A program made the position numbers and the translations under genes. This document shows, piece by piece, positions 1-8,673 of a stretch of 40,167 nt of DNA. The notes below the pieces were generated by a model. The model did no database searches and had not been told where the DNA came from. It worked only from the letters and a program-made list of their open reading frames with translations. The stretch is taken from positions 93,351 to 133,517 of the forward strand of contig NZ_LN611425.1 in the NCBI RefSeq assembly GCF_000821245.2, read 5' to 3'. This DNA is from Virgibacillus senegalensis (lineage in GTDB: Bacteria > Bacillota > Bacilli > Bacillales > Amphibacillaceae). Each line of letters begins with the position of its first letter. The first letter of the stretch is position 1.

Positions 1-1298
1 AACAAATCCTCTCGTTCATAGAATCACTGACGGTAGGAAACAAAATATCCGTAAGACAAATCGCAAAAGAATTGAACGTTAGTGAGGGGACGGCTTACCG
101 TGCTATTAAAGAAGCGGAAAACCAGGGGATGGTCAGCACGATCGAACGGGTCGGCACGATTCGGATAGAAACAAAGAAAAAAGAGAATTTTGAGCATTTG
201 ACTTTTGCTGAAATTATCAGTATTGTCGACGGCCAAGTACTAGGCGGAAGGGAAGGGCTTTATAAAACGCTGAATAAATTTGTCATCGGAGCCATGAAAT
301 TGGATGCCATGATGCGTTACACGGAAAGGGACTCTTTGTTGATCGTCGGTAACAGGGTGGGTGCTCATGAACTGGCAATCCAGGAAGGGGCGGCTGTACT
401 AATAACCGGCGGCTTCGATACAGAGGATCATGTCAAACGTCTGGCAGATGAAAAGAAGCTTCCGATCATTTCTACCAGCTATGACACTTTTACCGTGGCT
501 GCGATGATCAATAGAGCGATATACGATCAACTGATAAAAAAAGAAATTGTCCTCGTAGGAGATATTTATACTCCAAAAAAGGATGCCTTTATACTGACAG
601 CAAAGGATAAACTGGAGAAATGGTACGAGCTGAATGACCGAACAACCCACAGTCGTTATCCTGTGGTGGATGAAAACTATCGGGTGATCGGCATGGTGAC
701 TTCCAAAGACATTATCGGAAAAGACAGATCTTCTACTATCGAAAAAGTCATGACGAAAAACCCGATGACTGTCCAAAAGGAAACTTCCTTGACCTATGCA
801 GCCCATATGATGGTATGGGAAGGGATAGAAATTATGCCCGTTGTCGGACCTTCTCAAAAACTGGAAGGGCTTGTTTCCAGACAGGATGTACTGAAAGCAT
901 TACAGCACATTCAGCGCCAGCCGCATGTAGGAGAGACGATTGACAATCTTGTCACAAACAGACTGGAGGCCGTCGAGGACGGGGAAAACCCGGCCATCTA
1001 CCGATCAGTGGTTACGCCACAAATGACTAACCAGCTTGGTACCTTGTCATACGGGGTTTTCACTTCATTTGTTACAGAAGCTTCGAGCAGACTTCTTCGG
1101 CAATATAAAAAAGGCGATTTAGTTGTTGAAAATTTGTCGATTTACTTCATCAAGCCGGTCCAATTGGACAGTATGTTGGAGATAAAGCCGCGCTTGCTTG
1201 AAGCTGGCAGGAAGTTCGCGAAGGTGGATATCGAAGTCTATAACGGAAAAGTATTAGTCGGAAAAGCACTGCTGCTAGCCCAGCTCATCGACCGCTAG
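1..1298 (+). CDS. ytoI: YtoI-like regulator (HTH, DRTGG, paired CBS, hotdog), 5' end outside window
   Basis: The frame is open from base 3, giving 431 visible codons. A TTG at 72 could start translation, but the codons before it (IAKELNVSEGTAYRAIKEAE) complete a winged helix-turn-helix, so the true start lies a few codons before the window. Domain order: HTH (visible residues 1-60), a DRTGG domain (about 65-170, containing AVLITGGF), two CBS repeats (about 175-300, VMTKNPMTV), then a C-terminal hotdog/thioesterase-like domain. This matches B. subtilis YtoI in architecture and length (about 439 aa). CBS pairs usually bind adenine nucleotides, so a nucleotide-responsive DNA-binding role is likely, but the targets are unknown. 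It converges on ytpI. Confidence 0.9.
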   Translation, partial: QILSFIESLTVGNKISVRQIAKELNVSEGTAYRAIKEAENQGMVSTIERVGTIRIETKKKENFEHLTFAEIISIVDGQVLGGREGLYKTLNKFVIGAMKLDAMMRYTERDSLLIVGNRVGAHELAIQEGAAVLITGGFDTEDHVKRLADEKKLPIISTSYDTFTVAAMINRAIYDQLIKKEIVLVGDIYTPKKDAFILTAKDKLEKWYELNDRTTHSRYPVVDENYRVIGMVTSKDIIGKDRSSTIEKVMTKNPMTVQKETSLTYAAHMMVWEGIEIMPVVGPSQKLEGLVSRQDVLKALQHIQRQPHVGETIDNLVTNRLEAVEDGENPAIYRSVVTPQMTNQLGTLSYGVFTSFVTEASSRLLRQYKKGDLVVENLSIYFIKPVQLDSMLEIKPRLLEAGRKFAKVDIEVYNGKVLVGKALLLAQLIDR

Positions 1299-1308
1299 GG
1301 TATTGTGA

Positions 1309-1328
1309 GCCGGCCAAAAATGGCCGGC
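1309..1328. terminator. Hairpin between convergent ytoI and ytpI
   Basis: Perfect 8-bp inverted repeat GCCGGCCA / TGGCCGGC with an AAAA loop, 10 bases after the ytoI stop. There is no run of T on either side, so termination is inferred from its position between convergent genes. Confidence 0.45.
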
Positions 1329-1367
1329 ACAAACAGGGGTTAGCTGTACATATCTATCTTTCGTATC

Positions 1368-1658
1368 CTATCGGGAGAGTCTCTTTCGTTCGTTGCGGTA
1401 ATGACGTGCTCGTTTATATCCATCCACGAATTGAAGACCGCCCAATAACAAAAAGACAATACCTATGTATAAGGCCAGTTGTGTTTGATAGTATAGATAT
1501 TGATTGATACCGAAAAATACAACAAAAATACCTAAACAGATTTTGCCTTTTGCATTCATATACAATTGATTTAAAGCATCGTTACTTCTGAGGATTGCTA
1601 CCTTATAATAAACGTATAAGACTAGCGAGATCATGATGACGATAGGGAATATTACCAT
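1368..1658 (-). CDS. ytpI: YtpI family small membrane protein
   Basis: Predicted 96-aa protein. The frame could be read from further upstream, but the start at 1658 is chosen because AGGAG lies 9-10 bases before it and the N-terminus MVIFPIVIMISLVLYVYYK then matches the YtpI family. There are three hydrophobic segments (about residues 1-18, 34-50 and 55-75), with a basic C-terminus rich in Arg and Lys that should face the cytoplasm. The biochemical function is unknown. It is encoded opposite to its neighbours, in the same place as in B. subtilis. Confidence 0.75.
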   Translation of the reverse strand: MVIFPIVIMISLVLYVYYKVAILRSNDALNQLYMNAKGKICLGIFVVFFGINQYLYYQTQLALYIGIVFLLLGGLQFVDGYKRARHYRNERKRLSR

Positions 1659-1758
1659 AAAATCTACTCCTAACCTAATTTTACAACGTCTCCATTGTAG
1701 CTTTTTTTTACTCGTTTTACTAGGAATAAAATAAGATAATTCCAAAGGGAGTGTACAG

Positions 1759-2709
1759 ATGAAAAACAAGGAAATAGTAAAAAAAATAAAACAATACCAG
1801 ACAATCATTATCCATAGACACGTGCGGCCTGATCCGGATGCTTTCGGTTCTCAGGCAGGACTGGGAGAAATGATCAAGCATTCTTTTCCAGATAAAAATG
1901 TTTATCTTGTCGGGGATGAAGATCCTTCCCTCAGCTTTTTGGCGCAAATGGACAGTGTGCCGGACGAATTGTTTGAATCGGCTCTGGTCATTGTTTGTGA
2001 TACTGCCAATCAAGCCAGGATTGCAGATCAGCGGTACAAAAATGGGAAAGAATTGATCAAAATCGATCACCATCCTAACGTTGATCCGTACGGGGACTTG
2101 TCCTGGGTAGAAACTACAGCAAGCTCCACCAGTGAAATGATTTATGAATTATATCTTGAAGGGAAGGAAATGGGTTTTGCTTTTAACGATAAAGCCGCTC
2201 GTTTGATTTATGCAGGGATTGTTGGAGATACAGGAAGATTTTTATTCCCTAGTGCAACCAAACGAACTTTTCAATATGCATCCGAATTAGTCGTATATGA
2301 CTTTGACCGGCCGAAGCTTTATACTGCGCTTTATAATACCAAGCCAAATGTGGCAAGGCTGAAAGGGTATATCCTCCAGCATTTCAAGATAAGCCAAGCT
2401 GGTTTTTGCAATGTGAAGATTTCAAAGCAAACGTTAGAGGAGTTTGATGTAACGTCTCTTGAGACGAGTCAGCTTGTCGGCATTCTTGGGGACATGGAAG
2501 GGATTAAGGCATGGGCGTTTTTCGTGGAAGAGGATGATTTAATCCGTGTCAGACTCCGCTCAAAAGGGCCGGTAGTGAATGAAGTAGCTGCCAAATACAA
2601 TGGAGGTGGCCACCCAATGGCTGCTGGAGCGTCTGTAGAAAATTGGGAAGAAACGGAATATGTCATTGCTGATATGGAGCAGGTATGTGCAGAATATAAA
2701 GAGGAATAG
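1759..2709 (+). CDS. nrnA: Bifunctional oligoribonuclease / pAp phosphatase NrnA (DHH family)
   Basis: The 316-aa protein carries the full DHH/DHHA1 signature: HRHVRPDPDAFGS (H21, D25, D27), VCDTAN (D81), the IDHHPN motif (D103, H104, H105), VGDTGRF, and the C-terminal substrate-binding GGGHPMAAGA near residue 285. Known members use Mn2+ to degrade 2-5 nt RNAs to mononucleotides and to dephosphorylate 3'-phosphoadenosine 5'-phosphate, finishing mRNA decay and relieving inhibition by sulfur-assimilation by-products. It starts at ATG after AAAGGGAG and is followed by a strong terminator. Location and length match B. subtilis YtqI/NrnA. Confidence 0.95.
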   Translation: MKNKEIVKKIKQYQTIIIHRHVRPDPDAFGSQAGLGEMIKHSFPDKNVYLVGDEDPSLSFLAQMDSVPDELFESALVIVCDTANQARIADQRYKNGKELIKIDHHPNVDPYGDLSWVETTASSTSEMIYELYLEGKEMGFAFNDKAARLIYAGIVGDTGRFLFPSATKRTFQYASELVVYDFDRPKLYTALYNTKPNVARLKGYILQHFKISQAGFCNVKISKQTLEEFDVTSLETSQLVGILGDMEGIKAWAFFVEEDDLIRVRLRSKGPVVNEVAAKYNGGGHPMAAGASVENWEETEYVIADMEQVCAEYKEE

Positions 2710-2717
2710 CCATAATC

Positions 2718-2775
2718 AAAGCCGTCAGGCCGCCTCTTGCCAAATGGCAAGGTTGCTTCTTGACGGCTTTCTTTA
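2718..2775. terminator. Bidirectional terminator between nrnA and ytrI
   Basis: A 10-bp perfect outer stem AAAGCCGTCA / TGACGGCTTT (2718-2727 with 2761-2770) encloses a second hairpin TTGCCA / TGGCAA (2737-2742 with 2745-2750). The plus strand continues as CTTT. It separates the convergent nrnA and ytrH-ytrI transcripts. Confidence 0.75.
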
Positions 2776-3276
2776 ATTGGAGAAGTCGAGAGAAAGATGC
2801 AGTTTCAGGGTAGGAGCGATAACGAGCCTGTTGATGGAAGCTGTATAGTTGATATCTTCGACTCGGTAGACGGTATTTTCCAGAGTCGAAATCAGTAATT
2901 GGTCGTTTTCGGACAAGCTGACAATATCCTTTCCGATGACGCTGTCTATCTCCGCTTTTATTACTTCTTGTAGTTGATGGACGATAAGTCGGTCTAGTTT
3001 TAACTGCTCTGCATTGTCTATCTCAACATCGACGGACTGGACAATCACCTTTTGCTTTGTTTTTTCATTCATTTCTTTTTCATTCTCGAGGAGCACTTCA
3101 TTCTGTTTCTTCAATTCTGCTATTTGGGAGCGTAAATTCATGTTGTCTTCCAGCCATTTTTCATAATATTGACCATACATATACAAATAAATGACAAATG
3201 CGATGATAGCACCGATAAATCCCCCTGCAAAAAATCGCTGCCAGCTCTCTTTTTTATAGTAAGGAGGAATGTGCAT
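2773..3276 (-). CDS. ytrI: Sporulation membrane protein YtrI
   Basis: 167-aa protein opening MHIPPYYKKESWQRFFAGG, the YtrI N-terminus. One membrane segment spans about residues 15-34. A predicted coiled coil follows (about 40-75, with heptads such as LRSQIAELKKQNEVLLENE), then a C-terminal domain outside the membrane with alternating hydrophobic strands. Its ATG directly follows the ytrH stop codon (TAA then ATG), and AGGAGG lies inside the end of ytrH, so the two are translationally coupled. In B. subtilis ytrHI is transcribed by sigma-E in the mother cell and contributes to spore formation. The molecular role is unknown. Confidence 0.85.
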   Translation of the reverse strand: MHIPPYYKKESWQRFFAGGFIGAIIAFVIYLYMYGQYYEKWLEDNMNLRSQIAELKKQNEVLLENEKEMNEKTKQKVIVQSVDVEIDNAEQLKLDRLIVHQLQEVIKAEIDSVIGKDIVSLSENDQLLISTLENTVYRVEDINYTASINRLVIAPTLKLHLSLDFSN

Positions 3277-3609
3277 TTATTCGATGTCCTCCTGTGTAAG
3301 CCATTCAATGATCAGCAGGGAAGTTTGGGCTCCACCCATAGCGGTGATGATCAAGAGGATTTGTTTGACAATATCGAGAGTAGATCCATTCAAAATCCCT
3401 TTTTCGAAATTTGAAATGGCATCAAAGGTTCCGCCTATTGCCGCAACAATTGCCCATATTCTCAGCTTTCTTGCGACAGTTGTGATAGAGGTCAAAGGCG
3501 GATCACCGGTTGCCAGATAACCAATACTGCCTATAATCGATCCTCCCATGATTACCCCTAAAGCAATGAAATAACAATGGATCAGGGAGAACACAAACCT
3601 TTCCTCCAT
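3277..3609 (-). CDS. ytrH: Sporulation membrane protein YtrH
   Basis: 110-aa protein. The ATG at 3609 is preferred over an in-frame GTG at 3630 because GGGAGG sits 8 bases before it and MEERFVFSLIHCYFIALG aligns with YtrH. Hydrophobic segments lie at about residues 8-30, 40-62 and 80-100. The conserved AAIGGTFDAISNFEKG separates the second and third. It is the first gene of the ytrH-ytrI pair and diverges from dnaE. Family members are sporulation-specific membrane proteins of unknown activity. Confidence 0.85.
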   Translation of the reverse strand: MEERFVFSLIHCYFIALGVIMGGSIIGSIGYLATGDPPLTSITTVARKLRIWAIVAAIGGTFDAISNFEKGILNGSTLDIVKQILLIITAMGGAQTSLLIIEWLTQEDIE

Positions 3610-3652
3610 GCTTCTTTCCTCCCGTCTCACTTTTTTACCGTGAATTCAAACG

Positions 3653-3682
3653 GATGTATCGAATTCTCTGTTCATTTTATGA
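3653..3682 (-). promoter_or_regulatory. Candidate sigma-E promoter for ytrH-ytrI
   Basis: On the minus strand, TCATAAAA (3675-3682) and GATACATC (3653-3660) are separated by 14 bases. They resemble the sigma-E elements KMATATT and CATACAMT. The position, about 45 bases before the ytrH start, and the sporulation role of the genes support it; the match is imperfect. Confidence 0.3.
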
Positions 3683-3738
3683 TGACAAAAGACAAGTTAT
3701 GTTAAGGGGTTATCATTTAATCTGATTAGCCTATCGGA

Positions 3739-3744
3739 TATAAT
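3739..3744 (+). promoter_or_regulatory. dnaE promoter -10 element
   Basis: TATAAT 32 bases before the preferred dnaE ATG. No good -35 is seen. Transcription from it would begin near 3751, which argues against the ATG at 3749 as the dnaE start. Confidence 0.45.
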
Positions 3745-3775
3745 AGGGATGAATGATAAAGGCAGGTATGTATAT

Positions 3776-6700
3776 ATGGATTTCACACATTTACAAGTGC
3801 GAAGCGGATACAGTTTAATGAAGAGTACCATTCAGATTAGTCAATTAGTGCAAAAAGCGGAGGAAATGGAATATAAGTCGATTGCACTGACAGACGATCG
3901 CGTGTTCCATGGAGCTGTTCCTTTTTATCAGGCATGCACTGCCAGAGGAATAAAGCCGATTTTGGGAATGGGAGTGGAATTGGGCCAGGAGCAAATTCCT
4001 TGGATCCTGCTTGCCCGAAATAATCAAGGTTATCAACAATTGCTGAGATTGAGCTCTACATTACAGTTAGACAACCTGGCACAGCCAGGATTAGAGGAAT
4101 TGTCAGGATTTACTGGTGACGTGATTGCTATTCTGGCACTCTCTCGAAAACTATTGGAAAGTTTTTCCTCCGGTCAATTAGCCGATTTAATCGACCAGGG
4201 GCGGGATGTATTCTCGTATGAAAACCTTTATTTAGGAATTGATGGCAGCCTTGCTGATGCACCGGAGCTGTCTTCGTTAAAAAAATTCAGTCAGACTGCC
4301 GGTCTCCCGGCAGTGGCTCTTACGGATGTGCGTTACTTAGTTGCTGGCGACCGTTCTGCATATGACTGTCTTCAAGCCATGAGGAAGGGTGAAAAATGGG
4401 AGCCTTCCGAAAATGAGCATGTGTCTGCGGGTTCGGCGGAACATCTGAAATCGAAACTGGAATTGCAAGACACCTTCCAATTTTGGCCGGAAGCCGTGGA
4501 AAATACGGGTGAAATAGCGGCCAAATGCAATGTGGATCTTCGTTTTGACCGAAGAATGCTCCCGTCCTATCCCGTACCAGGGGAAGAATCTGCAGATGAT
4601 TATTTAAAAAAATTGTGCTATGATTTTATTTTTGATAAATACGGCTATGTCTCAGAGAAGGTGCAAAAGCGCCTAGATTACGAGCTTAAGGTGATCTCCT
4701 CCATGCAATTCAGCGACTACTTCCTGATTGTTTGGGATTTCATTCAATTTGCTAAGGATAACGGGATCATGGTAGGTCCGGGACGTGGCTCTGCAGCAGG
4801 TTCATTGGTTGCATATATATTGGGGATTACGGAAGTGGATCCGGTAAAGTATGATTTGCTGTTCGAACGCTTTTTGAATCCTGAGCGAGTATCGATGCCC
4901 GATATCGATATCGATTTTTCAGATACACGAAGAGAAGAAGTCATTCAATATGTGAAAAACAAGTACGGATCCGATCATGTGGCCCAAATTATCACTTATG
5001 GAACTTTTGCGGCCCGCTCCTTGATCAGGGAATTGATCAAAACTTTGCAAATTGATCAGCAAGACGCGGCATTTATTTTAAAAGAGATTCCGCATCATAC
5101 TTCCCAGTCGATCACTGACATGGTGAAAGCAAGCGAAGCGATAACGAATTATGTCAGGCAGTCACCGAAGCTTCAGACCCTTTTTAAGGTTGCTGCTCGG
5201 CTTGAGGGTCTGCCCCGCCATATTTCCACGCATGCCGCCGGAATTGTGATCAGTGAGGAACCTTTGGTCCATCATGTTCCGTTAATTGCCGGCCATAATG
5301 AGGTGGCACTGACGCAATTTGCCATGAAGGAACTAGAGGCAATCGGTCTATTGAAAATGGACTTTTTAGGGTTGCGGAACTTGTCCTTGCTCGAAAGGAT
5401 TACCGCATCAATCAAACACAAAGAAAAAGTGGAAATTGATGTAAGGGACATTCCGTTAGAGGATGAGGCAACATTTCAATTGCTGCGGCGTGGCCAAACA
5501 AATGGGGTTTTCCAACTGGAATCGAAAGGGATGCAAAGCGTCCTGATGGATTTACAGCCGACCTCCTTTGAGGATGTTGTAGCGGTAAATGCGTTGTACA
5601 GACCCGGACCAATGGAATATATATCTGTGTATGTAAATCGTAAACATAACCGGGAAAGGGTGGAATATCCTCACCCTGATTTGCGGCCGATTTTGTCAAA
5701 AACCTATGGGGTTCTCGTCTATCAGGAGCAAATCATGCAAATTGCCAGCAAGATGGCCGGATTTTCATTGGGCCAGGCGGACATACTGCGAAGAGCAGTA
5801 AGCAAAAAACAGCATAGCGTCATGAAGGAACAAAAACAGGCATTCCTTAAAGGCTGCCTTGCCAATGGTTACGACCAAGAAACAGCGAGTCAAATTTTTG
5901 AATGGATTGTCCGATTTTCCAATTATGGATTCAACCGGAGCCACGCTGTTGCCTATAGCATGATATCCTATCAATTAGCCTATTTGAAAGCTCATTTTCC
6001 CGCTCATTTTATGGCGGAGATCATGGGATCTGTATCAGGACAGCAGGAAAAAATCCAGCTTTATGTTAATGAAGCCAAGCAGCTGGGGATAAAAGTATTG
6101 CCGCCTTCGATCAATAAGAGCTTTGGCAGGTTTAGTGTGGAAAACCATCATATCCGTATGGGGTTGTTACAAATCAAAGGCGTGGGTGGTCAAGCAGTCA
6201 GGGAAATTGTTCAAGCGCGGAATAACCGCCCTTTTAAAAGTCTTTTCGATTTTTGTATGCGTGTTTCCTCGAAAACAGTAAACCGTCCGGTTTTAGAATC
6301 ACTCATCCTTGCCGGAGCATTTGATGAAAGCAATGCTAACCGGGCCAGCCTGCTCGGAACAATCGACCAGGCGATGGAACAGGGAGAATTGTTCGGGGAA
6401 TTCGGTGACCAGCCTTCATTTTTCCAGGAGAGTGTTGAATTGGATGCCACCTATAAACAGACAGAAGACTTTTCTGATATACAAAAGCTTTCCTTTGAAA
6501 AGGATGTGCTAGGAATATATATATCGAGCCATCCTTTGGCAAAATACAGAGAACAGCTGAGGGCCGCCGGATTCATTGCACTGGAAGACTCGAAGCATTT
6601 TGTAGGAAGAAATAACATGAAGGCAGGAGCGGTCGTACAAGAGCTCAAAACGATCAGAACCAAGCGGGGAGACCCTATGGCTTTTATGACAATGGGGGAT

Positions 6701-7114
6701 GAAAATGGACAGATGGAAGCCGTCATTTTTCCAGAACTCTATCGACAGATCAACCGCTGGCTTAAAGAAGAGTCGATGATCATTATAAAAGGGAAAGTAG
6801 AACAGCGGAATGAACGATTGCAGTGGCTCTTGGCCGAAATTGTTCCATTTGACGAAGAATATTTAGAAGTAAGTGGCCAGAGCAGGTTATTTTTGAAAAT
6901 CTTTGAGCAAAACGAAGAGCAAATCTTGTTACAAATCCAGAAAGTTGCAAATGCTTTTCCGGGAAGCAGCCCGGTCATCATTTATCATGCCGGCCGAAAA
7001 AAGACCTATCAGTTGGCCAGCAGCTATCATATTCACATCAACAAACAAAGCTTGAACCAGCTCTATCAGTTGCTTGGAAAAGAGAATGTTGCGGTACGAA
7101 AGTCGGAATCCTAA
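3776..7114 (+). CDS. dnaE: DNA polymerase III alpha subunit DnaE
   Basis: 1112 aa from the ATG at 3776, which follows AAAGGCAGG. An ATG at 3749 overlaps the probable -10 element and is less likely. Domain order: PHP (1 to about 200), polymerase palm/fingers with PGRGSAAGSL and catalytic aspartates in PDIDIDF (D376, D378), KMDFLGLR, a tandem helix-hairpin-helix region, and a C-terminal OB fold. QGELF (869-873) fits the internal beta-clamp binding motif. Known role: the error-prone replicase that in B. subtilis extends RNA primers before PolC takes over. The PHP metal site is eroded: the first motif reads HLQVRSGYS rather than HxHS, and the second TDDR rather than TDHG. Confidence 0.95.
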   Translation: MDFTHLQVRSGYSLMKSTIQISQLVQKAEEMEYKSIALTDDRVFHGAVPFYQACTARGIKPILGMGVELGQEQIPWILLARNNQGYQQLLRLSSTLQLDNLAQPGLEELSGFTGDVIAILALSRKLLESFSSGQLADLIDQGRDVFSYENLYLGIDGSLADAPELSSLKKFSQTAGLPAVALTDVRYLVAGDRSAYDCLQAMRKGEKWEPSENEHVSAGSAEHLKSKLELQDTFQFWPEAVENTGEIAAKCNVDLRFDRRMLPSYPVPGEESADDYLKKLCYDFIFDKYGYVSEKVQKRLDYELKVISSMQFSDYFLIVWDFIQFAKDNGIMVGPGRGSAAGSLVAYILGITEVDPVKYDLLFERFLNPERVSMPDIDIDFSDTRREEVIQYVKNKYGSDHVAQIITYGTFAARSLIRELIKTLQIDQQDAAFILKEIPHHTSQSITDMVKASEAITNYVRQSPKLQTLFKVAARLEGLPRHISTHAAGIVISEEPLVHHVPLIAGHNEVALTQFAMKELEAIGLLKMDFLGLRNLSLLERITASIKHKEKVEIDVRDIPLEDEATFQLLRRGQTNGVFQLESKGMQSVLMDLQPTSFEDVVAVNALYRPGPMEYISVYVNRKHNRERVEYPHPDLRPILSKTYGVLVYQEQIMQIASKMAGFSLGQADILRRAVSKKQHSVMKEQKQAFLKGCLANGYDQETASQIFEWIVRFSNYGFNRSHAVAYSMISYQLAYLKAHFPAHFMAEIMGSVSGQQEKIQLYVNEAKQLGIKVLPPSINKSFGRFSVENHHIRMGLLQIKGVGGQAVREIVQARNNRPFKSLFDFCMRVSSKTVNRPVLESLILAGAFDESNANRASLLGTIDQAMEQGELFGEFGDQPSFFQESVELDATYKQTEDFSDIQKLSFEKDVLGIYISSHPLAKYREQLRAAGFIALEDSKHFVGRNNMKAGAVVQELKTIRTKRGDPMAFMTMGDENGQMEAVIFPELYRQINRWLKEESMIIIKGKVEQRNERLQWLLAEIVPFDEEYLEVSGQSRLFLKIFEQNEEQILLQIQKVANAFPGSSPVIIYHAGRKKTYQLASSYHIHINKQSLNQLYQLLGKENVAVRKSES

Positions 7115-7151
7115 TTAAGAATTAGTGGATACTTGTGCAAGAAAGTCAGCC

Positions 7152-7179
7152 TTTACACCAAAAAAGCTTTTGTTATAAT
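7152..7179 (+). promoter_or_regulatory. Sigma-A promoter of malic enzyme gene
   Basis: TTTACA (7152-7157), 16-base spacer, TATAAT (7174-7179) with a TG extended -10 element (TGT before TATAAT). The transcription start should be near 7186. Confidence 0.75.
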
Positions 7180-7191
7180 AGAATAGTTAAG

Positions 7192-7202
7192 TGGTCAGAC
7201 CA
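7192..7202. promoter_or_regulatory. Candidate FadR/GntR-type operator
   Basis: Perfect 11-bp palindrome TGGTCAGACCA. It fits the TGGTNNNACCA pattern known for FadR-subfamily GntR repressors such as FadR and PdhR. It lies at about +6 to +16 relative to the predicted start of the malic enzyme transcript, a classical repression position. A gene for a FadR-subfamily regulator follows at 8674. Confidence 0.6.
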
Positions 7203-7253
7203 ATTTAAAACAGACGGAAATACGTCCGGAATGATTAAAGGAGCGGGTCGGAA

Positions 7254-8495
7254 ATGTCTAATTTAAGGGATGAGGCATTACATATCCATCGAGCGAATCA
7301 GGGGAAATTATCGACACAGACGAAGATTCCCGTCAGAAATGCCAACGATCTCAGTTTAGCTTACTCACCGGGAGTGGCGGAACCATGCAAAGAGATATAT
7401 GACCGGAAAGAAGCGGTATATGAGTACACAATGAAAGGCAACATGGTTGCTGTTGTCAGTGACGGATCTGCTGTCCTTGGTTTGGGGAATATTGGACCGG
7501 AAGCTGCACTGCCTGTCATGGAAGGAAAATCCGTTCTGTTCAAAAGTTTTGCCGGGGTGGATTCTTTTCCGATTTGCCTTAATACACATAATGTTGAAGA
7601 AATCATCCAGACAGTAAAACTGATGGAGCCGACTTTCGGGGGCGTGAATTTGGAAGATATCGCAGCGCCAAACTGTTTCATCATCGAAGAAAGATTAAAA
7701 AAAGAGACGAATATTCCGATTTTCCATGACGACCAGCATGGAACTGCTATCGTTACGGTTGCAGGTCTCTTAAATGCTTTGAAGTTGGTAGATAAGAAGT
7801 TTTCTGATATAAAAGTGGTAGCAAACGGGGCAGGTGCAGCAGGAATTGCCATCATCAAACTCTTGCATAACCTTGGTGTTAGGGATATCATAATGTGTGA
7901 TTCCAAAGGAGCCATTTTTGAAGGTAGAAATGATGGGATGAATGAAGTGAAAGATGAGGTGGCGAAAATCACCAACAAGGAACACAAGCAAGGAAGCCTC
8001 GAAGAAGTGATGGAAGGGGCGGATGTGTTCATCGGAGTTTCCGTAGGTGGATTGCTGAGCAAAGAGATGGTGGAAAGCATGAATGATGATCCGATCATTT
8101 TTGCAATGGCAAATCCAGATCCGGAAATAATGCCTGAAGATGCCAAAGCAGCTGGTGCAAAGGTGATTGGTACAGGTCGTTCCGATTTTCCGAACCAGGT
8201 GAACAATGTGCTTGCATTTCCTGGTATTTTTCGTGGCGCTTTAGATGTTCGGGCGACCCGTATTAATGAAAAAATGAAAGTTGCGGCTGCCGAAGCTATT
8301 GCTGCGTTGATTACCGAAAAAGAGCTGAATGCCGATTATGTTATCCCTGCTCCTTTTGATCCAAGGGTTGCTCCTGCTGTGGCAGCTAGTGTAGCAAAGG
8401 CAGCAATGGAGTCTGGGGTGGCCAGAATTCAAGTCGATCCGGAGCAGGTTGCCGAAAAAACCCGAAGACTTACGATGATTGATGAAAACGAATAA
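7254..8495 (+). CDS. ytsJ: NAD(P)-dependent malic enzyme (decarboxylating)
   Basis: 413 aa. Converts malate to pyruvate and CO2 with reduction of NAD(P). Visible signatures: the malic N-terminal domain with LSLAYSPGVAEPC and GLGNIGPEAALPVMEGK, the metal-binding segment FHDDQHGTAIVTVAG, and a Rossmann motif VVANGAGAAGIAI. Length and position match B. subtilis YtsJ, which is the NADP-dependent malic enzyme there; cofactor choice cannot be settled from sequence alone. AAAGGAG precedes the ATG. It has its own extended -10 promoter and a GntR-type operator, and a terminator-like hairpin follows, so it is probably transcribed alone. Confidence 0.93.
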   Translation: MSNLRDEALHIHRANQGKLSTQTKIPVRNANDLSLAYSPGVAEPCKEIYDRKEAVYEYTMKGNMVAVVSDGSAVLGLGNIGPEAALPVMEGKSVLFKSFAGVDSFPICLNTHNVEEIIQTVKLMEPTFGGVNLEDIAAPNCFIIEERLKKETNIPIFHDDQHGTAIVTVAGLLNALKLVDKKFSDIKVVANGAGAAGIAIIKLLHNLGVRDIIMCDSKGAIFEGRNDGMNEVKDEVAKITNKEHKQGSLEEVMEGADVFIGVSVGGLLSKEMVESMNDDPIIFAMANPDPEIMPEDAKAAGAKVIGTGRSDFPNQVNNVLAFPGIFRGALDVRATRINEKMKVAAAEAIAALITEKELNADYVIPAPFDPRVAPAVAASVAKAAMESGVARIQVDPEQVAEKTRRLTMIDENE

Positions 8496-8544
8496 AGCAT
8501 GCGCAGGATTGTACTGCGATGAGCGAAGCTCCATGTAAACGGAA

Positions 8545-8569
8545 AGCCTTGGCGTCAAAAACCAAGGCT
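8545..8569 (+). terminator. Hairpin after malic enzyme gene
   Basis: 8-bp perfect stem AGCCTTGG / CCAAGGCT with a 9-base loop, about 50 bases after the stop. The tail is T-poor, so termination is probable rather than certain. Confidence 0.5.
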
Positions 8570-8673
8570 CTCCTTGTTCTCCATAAGGAACCATTTTGCT
8601 TTAAAGGTGCTTGAAACCAGCATCTTGTTTGTTTTGTTGAAGGGGGGGTCTTATCGTTTCCAAGCCGGAGAAG

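Noticed and set aside
7361-8206. Long minus-strand frame opposite the malic enzyme gene
   Set aside because: It is a shadow of a well-supported gene; no ribosome site and low-complexity Ser/Pro-rich composition.
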